Positions 1 through 9,150 of a DNA stretch of 64,000 bases are shown here, piece after piece (the first letter of the stretch is position 1; each line of letters starts with the position of its first letter). The stretch comes from Coprococcus sp. (lineage in GTDB: Bacteria > Bacillota_A > Clostridia > Lachnospirales > Lachnospiraceae), in contig JAGANU010000007.1 in the NCBI GenBank assembly GCA_017624085.1, positions 22,191-86,190 on the forward strand, in the 5' to 3' direction. Under the pieces are notes generated by a model. That model did not search any database, was not told the origin of the DNA, and was given only the letters and a program-made list of their open reading frames with translations. The translations under genes and the position numbers were made by a program.

Positions 1-3000
1 GGTTAACTGGAAGGAGGTTAAGGATTATGGATATATGTGGCTTTCAAAAAACAGGGAAAAAGCATCTGGCTCAGATACCTATAGGTACAGCACCATATAT
101 AATGGGGAGAGGTACGGGCTTTCAAACTACAGCTTAGCCGGAATATCATATCTTGTTACTGATTCATTAAAAAAGCATAGGTTTCGATTTATACTTTCCT
201 ACGACGGTCATTGCTATATGGATATGGATAAAGGAATAAAGCTTGTATTTAACAGTCCCGACGAGAAGGCTGAATATGGAGGCAGGCTTACATATCAGTA
301 TGCAAAGCTGCCTCTCGGCAGCTACAGTGTAGCCGAAAGCGACTGCCTGTGGCACTGGGATAACAGCAAGGGGACAGGCTATAAAACAAGCAAGCCGGTA
401 AGGACATCGGGCTATGAAAAAAATGATAATGTAAAAACAGTTACACTTACAAAGGAGCACAGCCAGCCTAATGTATCAAAAGCGCTACACGTATTACAGT
501 ATGACAATCCGTTAACCGGTACATTTTCACTGAAAAAGTCAGACAGCACAAATAAAAAACCGGTTTCAGGTGCAATATATTATGTAGTCAGAAAGGCATC
601 CGGCAATCTTAAAGAGGACAAGTGTGTTGCAAAGCTTAAGACAAACAGTAAAGGTGTGGGAATAGTAACTGCTTCACTGTTTGGAGGAAAAGGGAGCGAC
701 AGGGTTACAAAGCTTCCCCTTGGAGAATATACAGTATATGAATATAAGGCTCCTGATATGTATAAGAAGAATACAGAAGCTGTAAGGCTTGTTCTATCGG
801 ACCTTGGAGAAAGTATATATTCAGGAAAAAAGCTTTTAGCAAAAAGCTCCTCATACAGCATAACCTGGAACACCACGGATGAGCCGATAAAAGGAAATCT
901 TTCTTTAAAGATAAGTAAGCAGGATGCAGGTACAGGGGAAGATGCCCAGGGAGAAGCAGTTTTGGAGGGAGCCTATTTTACAGTGAATTACTATAAGGGC
1001 TACTATGAAAGGACTGAGGAGCTGCCGGATTTGTGTGACAGAAGCTGGGTGATTGAAACGGATGGCACCGGAAGCTGCAGGCTTTCTGAGGAGTATCTTG
1101 CAGAGGATGTTACCAGCGATGAACTGTTTATCGGTGAGGATGGGAGCACCTTTATTCCCGAGGGAACAGTCACTGTTACGGAGTGCAGACCACCTACAGG
1201 CTATACGTTAGATGAAAACGCACCTACAATAATAAGTCATGTAATAAAGGATGAGGAGTCCATATATCTTGACAACGGGAATGAGCTTGTCGTGAAAAAT
1301 GCTGTTGTAAGAGGTGATTTTTGCTTTACAAAGAGGGATGCAGAAAGTGGAGAGGTTATAGGAGACGTAGAGTTTCTTCTTGAAAATCATGACAGAACGA
1401 AAAGTGTTGTTATCCATACGGATGAGAATGGATATTATTCAAGCGAATCCTCCTTCGCCCCTCACAGTCATAACACAAATCAGGGAGGAGCTTTCGATGG
1501 CGTATGGTTTGGCGAGGAAGATGTAGATGATCAAAAAGGAGCGTTGCCCTATGGAACCTATTACTTAAGCGAGATCAGATGTGACGCAAATAAGGGAAAG
1601 TATAAAAGGATAGAAGCGATAGAATTTACTGTAGATGAGGACAAACAGGTAGTAAAGCTTGGAGATGTATTAAATGAAAGAATGCCTAAGATAGAGACAA
1701 AGGCCTGCGATGCTGACAGCAAAACACAGGTTGCAGATATGTCAAAGCCTACAATAAAGCTGGAGGATACAGTAACCTTGATGGGACTTGAGGTAGGACA
1801 CAGCTATACACTTGAAGGAGAGGTAATTGACAAACAGACCGGAAAGAGGTTGTCAAGGCAGGGCACTGCTTCTAAGGTAGAATTCGTGTGTGATGGTCAG
1901 AATATGAACGTGGTTGTTCCCTTTGAATTTAGCTCTGAGGGTCTGAGCGGCAAGGAGCTGGTATGTTACCAGGTTCTTACGGATAAGGCTTATGAGGGCG
2001 AGATTATTGCAGCTCATCAGGATATTAATGCAAAGGGGCAGACAGTACGTGTCAGGGAAAAAATACTGCACGTAAGTAAAATGGATATTACCGGTAAGGA
2101 TGAGCTTCCGGGAGCACTTATGGCTATAGAGGATAGCGAAGGAAACGTCGTAGAAAAATGGGTATCCACCACCGAGCCACATATCGTATATAATCTGACT
2201 CCCGGAAGCTATATACTGAAAGAACTGAGTCCGCCTGCAGGCTATCTTCTTGCCGAGCCTGTTCCATTTGAAATATCCGACGATGATGTCCCCCAGGGAA
2301 TTGGAATGAAAGATGATATTGCAAGAATATCCATATTAAAAAAGGATGATGTAAGCAATAAGGCTCTTTCAGGGGTAGAATTCACACTATATCTTTCGTC
2401 CAACAATACGGAGATTGCCAAAGGAATCACAGACGAAAACGGCAGACTTGATTTTCATTATGTATCTCCGGGTGAGTATTACATTGAGGAGACAAAGCCC
2501 CTTGACGGGTTTATTTCCGGAAGAAGAATTGATGTTACCATAGAGGAAAACCAGTATGAGAATATTCCTATTATAGAGGTGAATAATCATTATGGAGAGG
2601 TACACATAGTAAAGAGGGATATGGAAGATAAGCGAGGACTTTCCGGTGCTGTATTCGAAATTTTTGACGAAAAGGGCAGAAGTATTGCAGAAGCAACTAC
2701 CGATGAAGCAGGAAATGCATTTTTTGAGGGCCTTGTAAGTGGGAAGTACAGTATCCGTGAAAAGAAGGCTCCTGAAGGGTATGAAGCCATAGATACCGAC
2801 ATTTGCATTGATACTTCAAAGGATATCTATGATATCAGAAACCCGCTTATTATAGATAATAAAAAAACAAATAAGAATCCCGGAGAAAAGCTTACAATAA
2901 AGGACTCGCCGGATACCGGAGATAAGGTGCCTGTTGTATGGATGCTGGCGATTTTGGGAACTGCTATAATATCTGCCATTGGTATTCTAATATATAAAAG

Positions 3001-3013
3001 AAAAAAAGAATAA
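1..3013 (+). CDS. Sortase-anchored SpaA/Cna-B repeat surface protein (5' partial)
   Basis: The frame is open to the first base and no signal peptide is present, so the N-terminus lies outside the window; residues here are counted from the Met codon at base 35. The protein is a string of prealbumin-like (SpaA/Cna-B) domains, with recognisable starts near residues 155, 285, 425, 675, 760 and 855 (patterns such as FTKRD, ILKKDD and VHIVKRD) and domain ends such as YYIEETKP and YSIREKKAPEGY, where the Glu suggests Lys-Asn isopeptide bonds. Residues about 546-665 look like a VaFE-type repeat. The C-terminus has a sorting signal, SPDTG at 958-962, then a membrane helix (about 965-987) and a KRKKE tail. 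SPDTG is an (S/N)PxTG variant rather than LPxTG, so a clostridial class B-like sortase is inferred. It could be a free adhesin or a pilus subunit. No sortase gene is visible here. Confidence 0.88.
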   Translation, partial: VNWKEVKDYGYMWLSKNREKASGSDTYRYSTIYNGERYGLSNYSLAGISYLVTDSLKKHRFRFILSYDGHCYMDMDKGIKLVFNSPDEKAEYGGRLTYQYAKLPLGSYSVAESDCLWHWDNSKGTGYKTSKPVRTSGYEKNDNVKTVTLTKEHSQPNVSKALHVLQYDNPLTGTFSLKKSDSTNKKPVSGAIYYVVRKASGNLKEDKCVAKLKTNSKGVGIVTASLFGGKGSDRVTKLPLGEYTVYEYKAPDMYKKNTEAVRLVLSDLGESIYSGKKLLAKSSSYSITWNTTDEPIKGNLSLKISKQDAGTGEDAQGEAVLEGAYFTVNYYKGYYERTEELPDLCDRSWVIETDGTGSCRLSEEYLAEDVTSDELFIGEDGSTFIPEGTVTVTECRPPTGYTLDENAPTIISHVIKDEESIYLDNGNELVVKNAVVRGDFCFTKRDAESGEVIGDVEFLLENHDRTKSVVIHTDENGYYSSESSFAPHSHNTNQGGAFDGVWFGEEDVDDQKGALPYGTYYLSEIRCDANKGKYKRIEAIEFTVDEDKQVVKLGDVLNERMPKIETKACDADSKTQVADMSKPTIKLEDTVTLMGLEVGHSYTLEGEVIDKQTGKRLSRQGTASKVEFVCDGQNMNVVVPFEFSSEGLSGKELVCYQVLTDKAYEGEIIAAHQDINAKGQTVRVREKILHVSKMDITGKDELPGALMAIEDSEGNVVEKWVSTTEPHIVYNLTPGSYILKELSPPAGYLLAEPVPFEISDDDVPQGIGMKDDIARISILKKDDVSNKALSGVEFTLYLSSNNTEIAKGITDENGRLDFHYVSPGEYYIEETKPLDGFISGRRIDVTIEENQYENIPIIEVNNHYGEVHIVKRDMEDKRGLSGAVFEIFDEKGRSIAEATTDEAGNAFFEGLVSGKYSIREKKAPEGYEAIDTDICIDTSKDIYDIRNPLIIDNKKTNKNPGEKLTIKDSPDTGDKVPVVWMLAILGTAIISAIGILIYKRKKE

Positions 3014-3062
3014 CAAAGCAGCCTTTATCATATAAGTATGCTCCACAGCTTGGAAAGCGGTG

Positions 3063-3091
3063 TTGACCTTTGTAATTATTAGTGATAACAT
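3063..3091 (+). promoter_or_regulatory. Candidate sigma-A promoter for ptb-buk
   Basis: TTGACC (3063-3068) and TAACAT (3086-3091) are separated by 17 bp, 45 bp before the ptb start. An overlapping alternative -10 (TATAAA near 3107) also exists, so the exact start site is uncertain. Confidence 0.4.
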
Positions 3092-3135
3092 ATTTTGTGG
3101 ATTTGTATAAAATATTTTCACGTGAGGTGCGAAAG

Positions 3136-4056
3136 ATGAGTAAAAGTTTTAAAGATTTGTTGGCAAAGGTTTCAGAGTGCAGCAGAAAGACAGTTTCTGT
3201 AGCAGTGGCCCAGGATGCGCCTATCCTTGAGGCTGTAAAGGCTGCAAAGGAACAGGGTATTGCAGATGCTATTCTTGTTGGAGATGAGGAGAAGATCAGA
3301 AGTATCGCTGATGAGATAGGAATGGACCTTTCAGAATTCGAGATTATAAATGAGCCTGATGATATCGAGGCTTCGCTTAAGGCGGTAAAGCTTGTACATG
3401 ATCACAAGGCTGACATGTATATGAAGGGACTTCTCTCAACAAAGGATTTCTTAAAGAGCGTACTGAACAAGGAGGTTGGTCTTAGAACCGGAAAGCCGCT
3501 TTCACATGTATGTGTCTTTGAGATACCTGGTATTGACGGACTTCTGTACCTTACAGATGTTGCGTTTATGACATATCCAAGTCTTGAGGAGAAGAAGTCA
3601 ATCATAGAGAATTCTGTAGAGGTTGCTCATGCCTGCGGACTTCCTTGCCCAAAGGTTGCTCCACTTGCTGCAGTAGAGGTAGTAAACCCTAAGATGCCGG
3701 AGACAGTAGAGGGCGCAGAGCTTGCAAAGATGAATGAGGCTGGGGAGATTACAGGCTGTATCGTTGACGGACCACTTTCAATGGACCTTGCTATTGATCC
3801 TGAGGCAGCAGTTCATAAGGGAGCAACAGGACGTAAGATTGTTGGAGATGCAGATATTCTTCTTTTCCCGGATATTCATGCAGGAAATCTTGTATACAAG
3901 ACACTTGTACATACAACAGCATGTAAGAACGGATGTATAATTACCGGTACAGATGCTCCGGTTATTCTTACTTCAAGATCGGATACATTTGAGGTAAAGC
4001 TTAACTCTATCGCTCTTGCTGCAGTAGTAGCTGAATCACTTAAGAAGGATAAATAA
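3136..4056 (+). CDS. ptb: Phosphate butyryltransferase
   Basis: This enzyme converts butyryl-CoA and phosphate to butyryl phosphate in the cytosol, the step before butyrate kinase. The 306-residue product matches the phosphate acetyl/butyryltransferase family along its whole length, with the N-terminal V(S/A)VAVAQD strand, the MKGLLST segment near residue 95 and the conserved C-terminal half ([20 protein letters not shown]). The ATG at 3136 was chosen because GAGGTG sits about 9 bases upstream and family members start at this point; an in-frame ATG at 3082 overlaps the predicted promoter. The next gene is buk, 22 bp downstream, so the pair almost certainly acts in the same pathway. Discrimination from Pta relies on this partner and on size. 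Confidence 0.93.
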   Translation: MSKSFKDLLAKVSECSRKTVSVAVAQDAPILEAVKAAKEQGIADAILVGDEEKIRSIADEIGMDLSEFEIINEPDDIEASLKAVKLVHDHKADMYMKGLLSTKDFLKSVLNKEVGLRTGKPLSHVCVFEIPGIDGLLYLTDVAFMTYPSLEEKKSIIENSVEVAHACGLPCPKVAPLAAVEVVNPKMPETVEGAELAKMNEAGEITGCIVDGPLSMDLAIDPEAAVHKGATGRKIVGDADILLFPDIHAGNLVYKTLVHTTACKNGCIITGTDAPVILTSRSDTFEVKLNSIALAAVVAESLKKDK

Positions 4057-4078
4057 TAATATTTCGGAGGGTATAAAA

Positions 4079-5146
4079 ATGTCACGTAAGATTCTTATAA
4101 TCAACCCAGGTTCAACATCAACAAAGATTGGTGTGTTTGAGGATGAGACCTTATTGCTGGAGGAGACACTCAGACATACAACAGAGGAGCTCGCAGGCTT
4201 CAACATGATCGTAGATCAGAAGGACTTCAGAAAGAAGGTTATCCTTGACGTGCTTGCAGAAAAGAATTTTGATATTAACACACTTGATGTATGTGTAGGA
4301 CGTGGAGGAATGCTCAAGCCTATTCCGGGTGGTACATATGAGGTGAGTGATGAGCTTCTTGAGGACCTTAAGGTAGGTGTTCAGGGACAGCATGCATCGA
4401 ATCTTGGCGGTATTCTTGCAAGAGAGATTGGCGATGAGCTGGGCATACCATCTTATATTGTTGATCCTGTAGTTGTAGATGAGCTTATGCCATCATCAAG
4501 GCTTTCCGGTGTACCGGAGCTCCCTAGAGTAAGCGTATTCCATGCACTGAATCAGAAGGCAGTTGCAAAGAGATATGCTAAGGAGGTTGGAAAGAATTAT
4601 TCAGACCTTAACCTTATAGTAGTACACATGGGTGGCGGAGTATCAGTTGGAGCTCATGACCATGGTAAGGTAGTTGATGTATACAACGCACTTGATGGAG
4701 ATGGCGCATTTTCACCGGAGAGAGCAGGTGGAGTTCCATCAGGCGCTCTTGTTAAGATGTGCTTCTCAGGTGAGTACACAAAGGAAGAGGTTATGAAAAA
4801 GCTCGTTGGCAAGGGCGGCTTCAATGCATATATTGGAAGCAATGATGCAAGAGATCTTGAAAAGCTGGTAAATGAGGGTGATGAGCATGCAAAGCTTGTT
4901 CAGGATGCCTTCTATCAGCAGGTTGCGAAGGATATAGGCGGAATGGCTACAGTGCTTCGCGGAAAGGTAGACCAGATTATTCTTACGGGCGGAATTGCTT
5001 ACTCAAAGACTACATGTGCAGAGCTTGAGAAGAGAGCAGGCTTTATTGCTCCGTTTACAGTATATGCCGGGGAGGATGAGCTCCTTGCGCTTGCACAGGG
5101 TGCCCTCAGAGTATTAAACGGCGAAGAGGAGCCTATGAAGTACTAA
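4079..5146 (+). CDS. buk: Butyrate kinase
   Basis: Butyrate kinase takes butyryl phosphate plus ADP to butyrate plus ATP, the final energy-conserving step of butyrate fermentation. The 355-residue protein has the acetate-kinase/ASKHA fold signatures: an N-terminal phosphate loop ([14 protein letters not shown], residues 8-20), a second nucleotide-binding segment ([16 protein letters not shown], about 180-196) and the adenosine-site strand ([10 protein letters not shown], about 299-308). The start has a good ribosome site (CGGAGGG). It follows ptb in an apparent two-gene operon. Having ptb-buk points to the kinase route instead of, or in addition to, butyryl-CoA:acetate CoA-transferase; only the whole genome could say which. 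Confidence 0.95.
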   Translation: MSRKILIINPGSTSTKIGVFEDETLLLEETLRHTTEELAGFNMIVDQKDFRKKVILDVLAEKNFDINTLDVCVGRGGMLKPIPGGTYEVSDELLEDLKVGVQGQHASNLGGILAREIGDELGIPSYIVDPVVVDELMPSSRLSGVPELPRVSVFHALNQKAVAKRYAKEVGKNYSDLNLIVVHMGGGVSVGAHDHGKVVDVYNALDGDGAFSPERAGGVPSGALVKMCFSGEYTKEEVMKKLVGKGGFNAYIGSNDARDLEKLVNEGDEHAKLVQDAFYQQVAKDIGGMATVLRGKVDQIILTGGIAYSKTTCAELEKRAGFIAPFTVYAGEDELLALAQGALRVLNGEEEPMKY

Positions 5147-5174
5147 TATTGATTGTTTATAGCATAATTTGCCA

Positions 5175-5203
5175 TTATAAGTTTTTCCGTATTGCTCATA
5201 ATA
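5175..5203 (+). promoter_or_regulatory. Possible sigma-G-type promoter of the spore protein gene
   Basis: CATAATA at 5197-5203 fits the forespore sigma-G -10 pattern CATWHTA exactly. TTATA at 5175-5179, 17 bp upstream, matches the GHATR -35 pattern at four of five positions. The placement before an SASP gene fits, but the -35 match is weak. Confidence 0.35.
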
Positions 5204-5232
5204 TTAACAAGACGAAAGTCTTAATATATATA
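5198..5232 (+). promoter_or_regulatory. GAAA-loop hairpin in the spore-protein leader
   Basis: AAGAC-GAAA-GTCTT (around 5207-5222) forms a stem closed by a GNRA-type tetraloop, and flanking ATATTAA/TTAATAT can extend it across a small bulge. No T-run follows, so it looks like a leader or mRNA-stability hairpin rather than a terminator of buk. The ribosome site (CGGAGG) lies 3' of it. Confidence 0.35.
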
Positions 5233-5255
5233 TTTTAGTACGGAGGTATAGGGTA

Positions 5256-5462
5256 ATGTCAACTTCAAACTCTAACAAGGCTAGTGTTCCTGAAGCAAAG
5301 AGTGCTATGAACAAGTTCAAGATGGAGGTAGCAAGAGAAATCGGTGTTGACCTCAAGGATGGTTATAACGGAGATTTAACAGCAGCTCAGTCTGGTTCAA
5401 TCGGTGGCGAGATGGTTCGTCAGATGATCAAGAGACAGGAAGAGCAGATGTCAGGAAGATAA
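5256..5462 (+). CDS. Alpha/beta-type small acid-soluble spore protein
   Basis: These proteins coat spore DNA, protect it from UV and heat damage, and are degraded at germination by the GPR protease. The 68-residue product has the family core: KMEVAREIGVDL (residues 23-34, containing the expected GPR-cleavage neighbourhood at EIGV) and the second conserved block GSIGGEMVRQMIKRQEEQ (about 48-65). Length and composition are normal for the family. A CGGAGG site precedes the ATG. The gene is monocistronic, with its own candidate sigma-G-like promoter and a terminator downstream. It shows that the lineage carries sporulation genes; it does not prove that this strain sporulates. Confidence 0.93.
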   Translation: MSTSNSNKASVPEAKSAMNKFKMEVAREIGVDLKDGYNGDLTAAQSGSIGGEMVRQMIKRQEEQMSGR

Positions 5463-5502
5463 ATATCTGATATAAGCATCGTAATTTTTACGAGTTCGAG
5501 GG

Positions 5503-5537
5503 GACCTGGTGTATGATATATGTACATCAGGTCTTTT
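5503..5537 (+). terminator. Rho-independent terminator after the spore protein gene
   Basis: GACCTG (5503-5508) pairs with CAGGTC (5528-5533), extended inward by GTGTA/TACAT, followed by TTTT and a T-rich stretch. Confidence 0.8.
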
Positions 5538-5575
5538 CTCGTGCCTTTTCTTTTTAACTTTGTAGTATAATTTGC

Positions 5576-5605
5576 TAGACAATTATTTGTACATTATGCT
5601 ATAAT
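5576..5605 (+). promoter_or_regulatory. Sigma-A promoter of tig (and probably clpP)
   Basis: TAGACA (5576-5581), an 18-bp spacer and a perfect TATAAT (5600-5605). It lies about 120 bp before the tig start, leaving a leader of roughly 115 nt. Confidence 0.75.
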
Positions 5606-5615
5606 CCTAGATTGA

Positions 5616-5695
5616 TGCGGACTTTTGTTCCCGCACATAAACTTTAAAAGATAAATGGATGCTAATTGAGTGCCTTAATTCTAGGGCTAAGGCAC
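5616..5695 (+). promoter_or_regulatory. Structured leader of tig with two hairpins
   Basis: Hairpin 1 pairs TGCGG (5616-5620) with CCGCA (5631-5635). Hairpin 2 has a perfect 8-bp stem, GTGCCTTA (5670-5677) with TAAGGCAC (5688-5695) and a 10-nt loop. Neither is followed by a T-run. The ribosome site AAGGAGG lies downstream near 5710. I do not recognise a known riboswitch class. Confidence 0.5.
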
Positions 5696-5726
5696 CATTT
5701 GCACATGTTAAGGAGGAAAATAAAAG

Positions 5727-7013
5727 ATGAGTTTCACAGTAGAAAAGCTCGAGCACAGCATGGCAAAGTTAACAATTACCGTTCCTGCAGAGGAATTCGA
5801 CAAGGCTATGGTAGCTGCTTACAACAAGTCAAAGAGCAAGTTTAATGTTCCAGGCTTCCGTAAGGGTAAGGTTCCTATGGCATTCGTTGAGAAGATGTAT
5901 GGTCCTGAGATGTTCTATGAGGATGCGGCTAATTCACTTATCAATGAGTATTATCCAAAGGAAGCAGTTGCTTCAGAGCTTGAGATTGCTTCACAGCCTT
6001 CAATCGATGTTACAGAGATTGGTAAGGGCAAGGACTTTGTATTTACAGCAGAGGTTGCTGTAAAGCCGGAGGTAACACTTGGCGAGTACAAGGGTGTAGA
6101 GGTTGAGAAGATTAACGTAGAGGTAACTGAGGATGAGATTCTTGAGGATATCAAGAAGGAACAGCTTCAGAATGCAAGAAAGGTTATCGTTAACGACAGA
6201 CCTGCACAGCTTGAGGATGAGATTACACTCGATTTCGAAGGCTTTGTTGATGGAGTAGCTTTTGAGGGCGGAAAGGGCGAGAACTATAAGCTTGTTCTTG
6301 GTTCACATTCTTTCATTGATACCTTTGAGGATCAGCTTGTTGGTAAGAGCGTAGGAGAGGATGTAGAGGTTCATGTTACATTCCCTGAGGATTACCAGGC
6401 TGAGGAGCTTGCAGGTAAGCCAGCAGTATTCAAGTGTAAGATCAACACAATTACTGAGTCACAGCTTCCAGAGCTTAACGATGAGTTCGCAAGCGAGGTT
6501 GGTGGATGTGATACACTTGACCAGTACAAGGAAGAGGTTAAGGAGAAGCTCCTTTCAAAGAAGAACAAGGATGCTGCAAACGAGAAGGAGGTTAAGGTTC
6601 TTGATAAGGTTATCGAGAATGCAACTATGGATATCGCTGATGCGCAGGTTGCTGATATGCAGCAGAGAATGAAGGATGAGTTCGCTCAGTCACTTCAGTA
6701 TCAGGGAATCAAGATGGAGCAGTACTTCCAGATTGTTAATGTAACAGAGGAGGACTTCCTTGAGAGAATTAAGCCTGATGCCCTTAAGAGAATACAGCAG
6801 AGAGCAGTTCTCGAGGCTGTAGTTAAGGCAGAGAATATAGAGGCTTCAGATGAAGAGGTTGATGAGGAGCTTGAGAAGATGGCTGCTCAGTATCAGATGA
6901 AGCTGGAGGATGTCAAGGGCTTTATGGGTGACACAGAGATAGCAGCCATGAAGAAGGATATTGCAGTTAAGAAGGCTGCTGAGTTTATTGTAGCAGAGGC
7001 TAAAGAGGTTTAA
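5727..7013 (+). CDS. tig: Trigger factor, ribosome-associated chaperone and peptidyl-prolyl isomerase
   Basis: Trigger factor docks on ribosomal protein uL23 at the tunnel exit and shields nascent chains. The 428-residue protein is full length. The ribosome-binding signature GFRKGKVP is at residues 43-50 in the N-terminal domain. A FKBP-type isomerase domain spans about 155-250 (EDEITLDFEGFVDG, then the FPEDY segment), and a charged helical C-terminal arm fills the rest. The start follows AAGGAGG. It heads the tig-clpP-clpX-lon-ysxC block common in Firmicutes, tying nascent-chain folding to ATP-dependent proteolysis. Codon choice is very uniform (GAG, AAG and CTT preferred), as expected for a highly expressed gene. 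Confidence 0.97.
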   Translation: MSFTVEKLEHSMAKLTITVPAEEFDKAMVAAYNKSKSKFNVPGFRKGKVPMAFVEKMYGPEMFYEDAANSLINEYYPKEAVASELEIASQPSIDVTEIGKGKDFVFTAEVAVKPEVTLGEYKGVEVEKINVEVTEDEILEDIKKEQLQNARKVIVNDRPAQLEDEITLDFEGFVDGVAFEGGKGENYKLVLGSHSFIDTFEDQLVGKSVGEDVEVHVTFPEDYQAEELAGKPAVFKCKINTITESQLPELNDEFASEVGGCDTLDQYKEEVKEKLLSKKNKDAANEKEVKVLDKVIENATMDIADAQVADMQQRMKDEFAQSLQYQGIKMEQYFQIVNVTEEDFLERIKPDALKRIQQRAVLEAVVKAENIEASDEEVDEELEKMAAQYQMKLEDVKGFMGDTEIAAMKKDIAVKKAAEFIVAEAKEV

Positions 7014-7063
7014 TTGTATTATGCGATATGAGCTTTAGTCTTAATTGAATGGAGGTAGATAGT

Positions 7064-7645
7064 ATGTCATTAGTTCCTTATGTTGTAGAGCAGACAAGTC
7101 GTGGTGAAAGACAGTATGATATTTATTCAAGACTTTTGAAGGACAGAATTATTTTCCTTGGTGATGAGGTGAATGATGTAACAGCGAGCCTTGTAATAGC
7201 TCAGCTTTTATTTCTTGAGTCGGAGGATCCGTCAAAGGATATTTCACTGTACATTAACAGCCCGGGTGGTTCTGTAACAGCCGGAATGGGCATATATGAT
7301 ACTATGCAGTACATTAAGTGTGACGTTTCTACTATCTGTTGTGGAATGGCAGCAAGCATGGGGGCCTTCCTTTTAGCTGGTGGAACAAAGGGAAAGAGAT
7401 ATGCTCTTCCTAACTCTGAAATTATGATTCATCAGCCGCTTGGCGGAACACAGGGCCAGGCTACAGAGATTGAGATTGCGGCAAAACATATTTTAAAGAC
7501 TAAAGAAAAGCTTAATAAGATACTTGCAGACAATACAGGCAAGCCAATTGATGTAATTGCAGCTGATACTGACAGAGACAACTGGATGACAGCCCAGGAG
7601 GCCTGCGAGTACGGACTTATTGACAGTGTAATCGCAAGCAGATAG
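7064..7645 (+). CDS. clpP: ATP-dependent Clp protease proteolytic subunit
   Basis: ClpP forms the 14-subunit peptidase chamber that works with the ClpX unfoldase encoded next door. The 193-residue product carries the serine-protease triad Ser98 (GMAASMGAF), His123 (IMIHQPLGG) and Asp172 (TDRDNW). The conserved N-terminal [20 protein letters not shown] is complete, and the family's short propeptide region is minimal. The ATG at 7064 was chosen because GGAGG ends 8 bases upstream; an in-frame ATG at 7049 overlaps that ribosome site. It lies 50 bp downstream of tig and is probably co-transcribed with it. Confidence 0.97.
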   Translation: MSLVPYVVEQTSRGERQYDIYSRLLKDRIIFLGDEVNDVTASLVIAQLLFLESEDPSKDISLYINSPGGSVTAGMGIYDTMQYIKCDVSTICCGMAASMGAFLLAGGTKGKRYALPNSEIMIHQPLGGTQGQATEIEIAAKHILKTKEKLNKILADNTGKPIDVIAADTDRDNWMTAQEACEYGLIDSVIASR

Positions 7646-7648
7646 TGC

Positions 7649-7677
7649 TTGTGAATAATTCGATATAGCTATATATA
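7649..7677 (+). promoter_or_regulatory. Candidate promoter of clpX
   Basis: TTGTGA (7649-7654), a 17-bp spacer and TATATA (7672-7677), starting just after the clpP stop. It would give clpX its own transcript with a leader of about 90 nt. Confidence 0.4.
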
Positions 7678-7684
7678 CAATTAT

Positions 7685-7733
7685 ACATGGATGTGTCTGG
7701 AATTGGAGATGCTGGTTTTGGATGCATCCATGT
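7685..7733 (+). promoter_or_regulatory. Long hairpin in the clpX leader
   Basis: ACATGGATG (7685-7693) is perfectly complementary to CATCCATGT (7725-7733), with outer ATAC/GTAT pairing possible across a bulge. The loop is about 31 nt. No T-run follows, so a leader structure or processing site is more likely than a terminator. Confidence 0.4.
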
Positions 7734-7770
7734 GTGGTATATGACTAAATATTAGTATAGGGGTATTGTG

Positions 7771-9066
7771 ATGACAGATAGTGGTGACGATAGAATTATA
7801 CATAGATGTTCTTTCTGTAATAGGACACAGAATCAGGTAAGAAAGCTGATTGCAGGTCCGGAATGCTATATTTGTGATCAGTGTGTAACACTTTGTAATG
7901 ATATACTGGATGAGGATATTTCGGAATCAGGGGAGGATATTAACCTCTTAAGACCGAAGGAGATTAAACATTTTTTGGATGAGTATGTAATTGGACAGGA
8001 GGACGCCAAAAAGGTGCTTTCTGTTGCTGTATACAATCATTATAAGAGAGTTCTTATTGGTAAGAATTTTGATGTAGAACTTCAGAAAAGTAATATTCTT
8101 ATGGTGGGACCGACAGGTTCAGGTAAAACATACCTTGCTCAAACGCTTGCAAAGCTGTTAAATGTGCCGTTTGCCATAGCAGACGCCACAACACTTACAG
8201 AAGCAGGCTATGTAGGAGAAGACGTGGAGAATATTCTGCTTAAGCTTATTCAGGCGGCGGACTATGATGTTGAGCGTGCACAATATGGAATTATTTATAT
8301 AGATGAGATAGATAAGATAACAAAAAAGAGTGAGAATGTATCCATAACCAGAGATGTTTCCGGTGAGGGAGTACAGCAGGCTCTGTTAAAGATAATAGAG
8401 GGAACAGTGGCTTCAGTGCCGCCACAGGGTGGAAGAAAGCATCCACATCAGGAGCTTATTCAGATTGATACAACAAATATTTTGTTTATATGTGGTGGAG
8501 CATTTGAAGGCCTTGAGAAGATTATTGAAAATCGTGTGGGACAGAAAGCTATTGGCTTTAATGCTGAGATTGTTCAGCAGTCACAGCAGGATGTGGGACA
8601 GATATTAAAGCAGGTTATGCCTCATGACTTTGTAAAGTATGGACTGATTCCGGAGTTTGTAGGTAGAGTTCCTGTGGCTGTTACCCTTGATCTTCTTGAT
8701 GAGAAGGCTCTTGTCAGAATACTCACTGAGCCAAAGAATGCTATATGCAAGCAGTATGAAAGACTGTTTGAGCTTGATGGGGTTACTCTGGAGTTTGAAG
8801 AGGATGCAGTATATGAGATTGCCAAGCAGGCTATGGAGAGAAAGACCGGTGCAAGAGGTCTTCGTTCAATCATGGAAAGTGCAACGCTTGATCTTATGTA
8901 TGAGGTTCCGTCAGATCCTTCCATTGAAAAATGTATTATTACAAAGGAGTCAATTGCTGATGGTGCTGAACCAAAGGTGATACGTGTAGATGAACAGGCT
9001 GACGTAAGTACAGATAAGCTTCAGAAAAAGAAGGTCCAGGAAAAAAGGAAGAAAAGTCAGGCATAG
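7771..9066 (+). CDS. clpX: ClpX ATPase, unfoldase subunit of the ClpXP protease
   Basis: ClpX is a AAA+ hexamer that recognises, unfolds and threads substrates into ClpP. The N-terminal zinc domain has Cys13, Cys16, Cys35 and Cys38. Walker A is GPTGSGKT (113-120), Walker B ends at Asp178-Glu179 (IIYIDEID), the pore loop is GYVGED, the RKH loop is at 222-224 and the ClpP-docking IGF tripeptide at 261-263. All family hallmarks are present, so it should function with the neighbouring ClpP. The ATG at 7771 is preferred (AGGGG six bases upstream); an adjacent in-frame GTG at 7768 would add one residue. The C-terminal tail is a Lys-rich extension (about 415-431). Confidence 0.97.
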   Translation: MTDSGDDRIIHRCSFCNRTQNQVRKLIAGPECYICDQCVTLCNDILDEDISESGEDINLLRPKEIKHFLDEYVIGQEDAKKVLSVAVYNHYKRVLIGKNFDVELQKSNILMVGPTGSGKTYLAQTLAKLLNVPFAIADATTLTEAGYVGEDVENILLKLIQAADYDVERAQYGIIYIDEIDKITKKSENVSITRDVSGEGVQQALLKIIEGTVASVPPQGGRKHPHQELIQIDTTNILFICGGAFEGLEKIIENRVGQKAIGFNAEIVQQSQQDVGQILKQVMPHDFVKYGLIPEFVGRVPVAVTLDLLDEKALVRILTEPKNAICKQYERLFELDGVTLEFEEDAVYEIAKQAMERKTGARGLRSIMESATLDLMYEVPSDPSIEKCIITKESIADGAEPKVIRVDEQADVSTDKLQKKKVQEKRKKSQA

Positions 9067-9105
9067 CCTGTACGAAATAGAGTGTGATAGATCACCTCAA
9101 AAAAG

Positions 9106-9136
9106 GACGTTACCTCATAGTAACGTCTTATTTTTT
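9106..9136 (+). terminator. Terminator between clpX and lon
   Basis: GACGTTAC (9106-9113) pairs perfectly with GTAACGTC (9120-9127), followed by TTATTTTTT. It may partly separate lon transcription from clpX, although the lon ribosome site lies immediately after it and no clear new promoter intervenes. Confidence 0.8.
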
Positions 9137-9150
9137 AACGGAGAACAAAT

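Noticed and set aside
35..61. ATG at 35 (or 27) with an AAGGAGG-like stretch upstream as the true start of the surface protein
   Set aside because: The frame is open to base 1, the protein begins inside a repeat-like domain and has no signal peptide, so the gene is better treated as truncated by the window edge.
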